In this document: in pieces, positions 21,591 through 21,617 of the stretch
Numbering within the stretch: the stretch's first letter is position 1
Layout of the letters: every line of letters begins with the position of its first letter
IMG/VR virus record: IMGVR_UViG_3300035171_000019
Location: 1 to 21,617 of that record
Source of the DNA: a virus
Length of the DNA: 21,617 bases
Direction: 5' to 3' (one strand)
Made by a program: the position numbers and the translations under genes
The notes under the pieces: generated by a model
What the model was told of the DNA's origin: nothing
What the model saw: only the letters and a program-made list of their open reading frames with translations
Database searches by the model: none

Positions 21591-21617
21591 CGGGATCCGT
21601 ACGCAGGAAAGTCCACC

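Noticed and set aside
1-21617. tRNA genes, CRISPR arrays or insertion sequences
   Set aside because: No cloverleaf-like sequence, no regularly spaced short repeats and no transposase-like protein were found; the only tandem repeats are coding.

Overview
This GC-rich window is the packaging, head, tail and lysis module of a siphovirus-type phage or prophage of an actinobacterium. Four things suggest an actinobacterial host: the high G+C with strong G/C bias at third codon positions, the frequent GTG starts (and one TTG), the recognisable actinophage families (MuF-like capsid protein, DUF6093-like connector, G/GT tail chaperone, endolysin with a hedgehog/DD-peptidase-type domain), and a TAGACT-type -10 box. 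No integrase, repressor, tRNA, CRISPR array or insertion sequence is visible, so the window alone cannot separate a free phage from a prophage.

Almost everything lies on the minus strand and reads from high to low coordinates. Packaging comes first: small terminase (21527-21087) and large terminase (21090-19438). The head module follows: portal (19425-18007), MuF-like protein (18020-16956), scaffold (16915-16409), major capsid protein (16389-15370), a small SAP-like head protein, a beta-rich accessory protein, the head-tail connector (14412-13807), another beta-rich protein, and an odd 495-residue protein with a beta-sandwich head and Arg/Pro-rich 34-residue repeats (13230-11743). The connector set is next: DUF6093-like protein, HK97 gp10-like protein and tail completion protein (11732-10505). 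The tail module has two small unknown proteins, the major tail protein (9576-9082), a terminator, the tail assembly chaperone G with its -1 frameshift extension GT (8952-8015), the tape measure (8010-4717), a minor tail protein, a zinc-ribbon-like protein and a fibre-like protein. Lysis closes the operon: endolysin with a collagen-like segment (1788-952), holin-like protein, a nested tiny membrane ORF and a single-pass membrane protein (683-375).

Two genes run the other way. At the window start a small acidic helical protein (110-322) has its own promoter, with a 14-bp palindrome between the -35 and -10 boxes, and its own terminator; it converges on the lysis genes. Inside the structural operon (10332-10508) sits a 58-residue two-helix membrane protein that looks leaderless and has the layout of a moron, a cargo gene expressed independently of the late operon.

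Many genes are linked by ATGA or GTGA overlaps, so translational coupling is probably common. No gene-free stretch exceeds 300 bases. The longest gap (8953-9081) holds a rho-independent terminator and a second 10-bp hairpin. The segment upstream of the small terminase (21552-21617) holds two adjoining inverted repeats.

The most interesting items are the Arg/Pro 34-mer repeat protein, the opposite-strand membrane gene, the textbook frameshift signal, the nested ORF in the holin, and the collagen-like segment of the endolysin.
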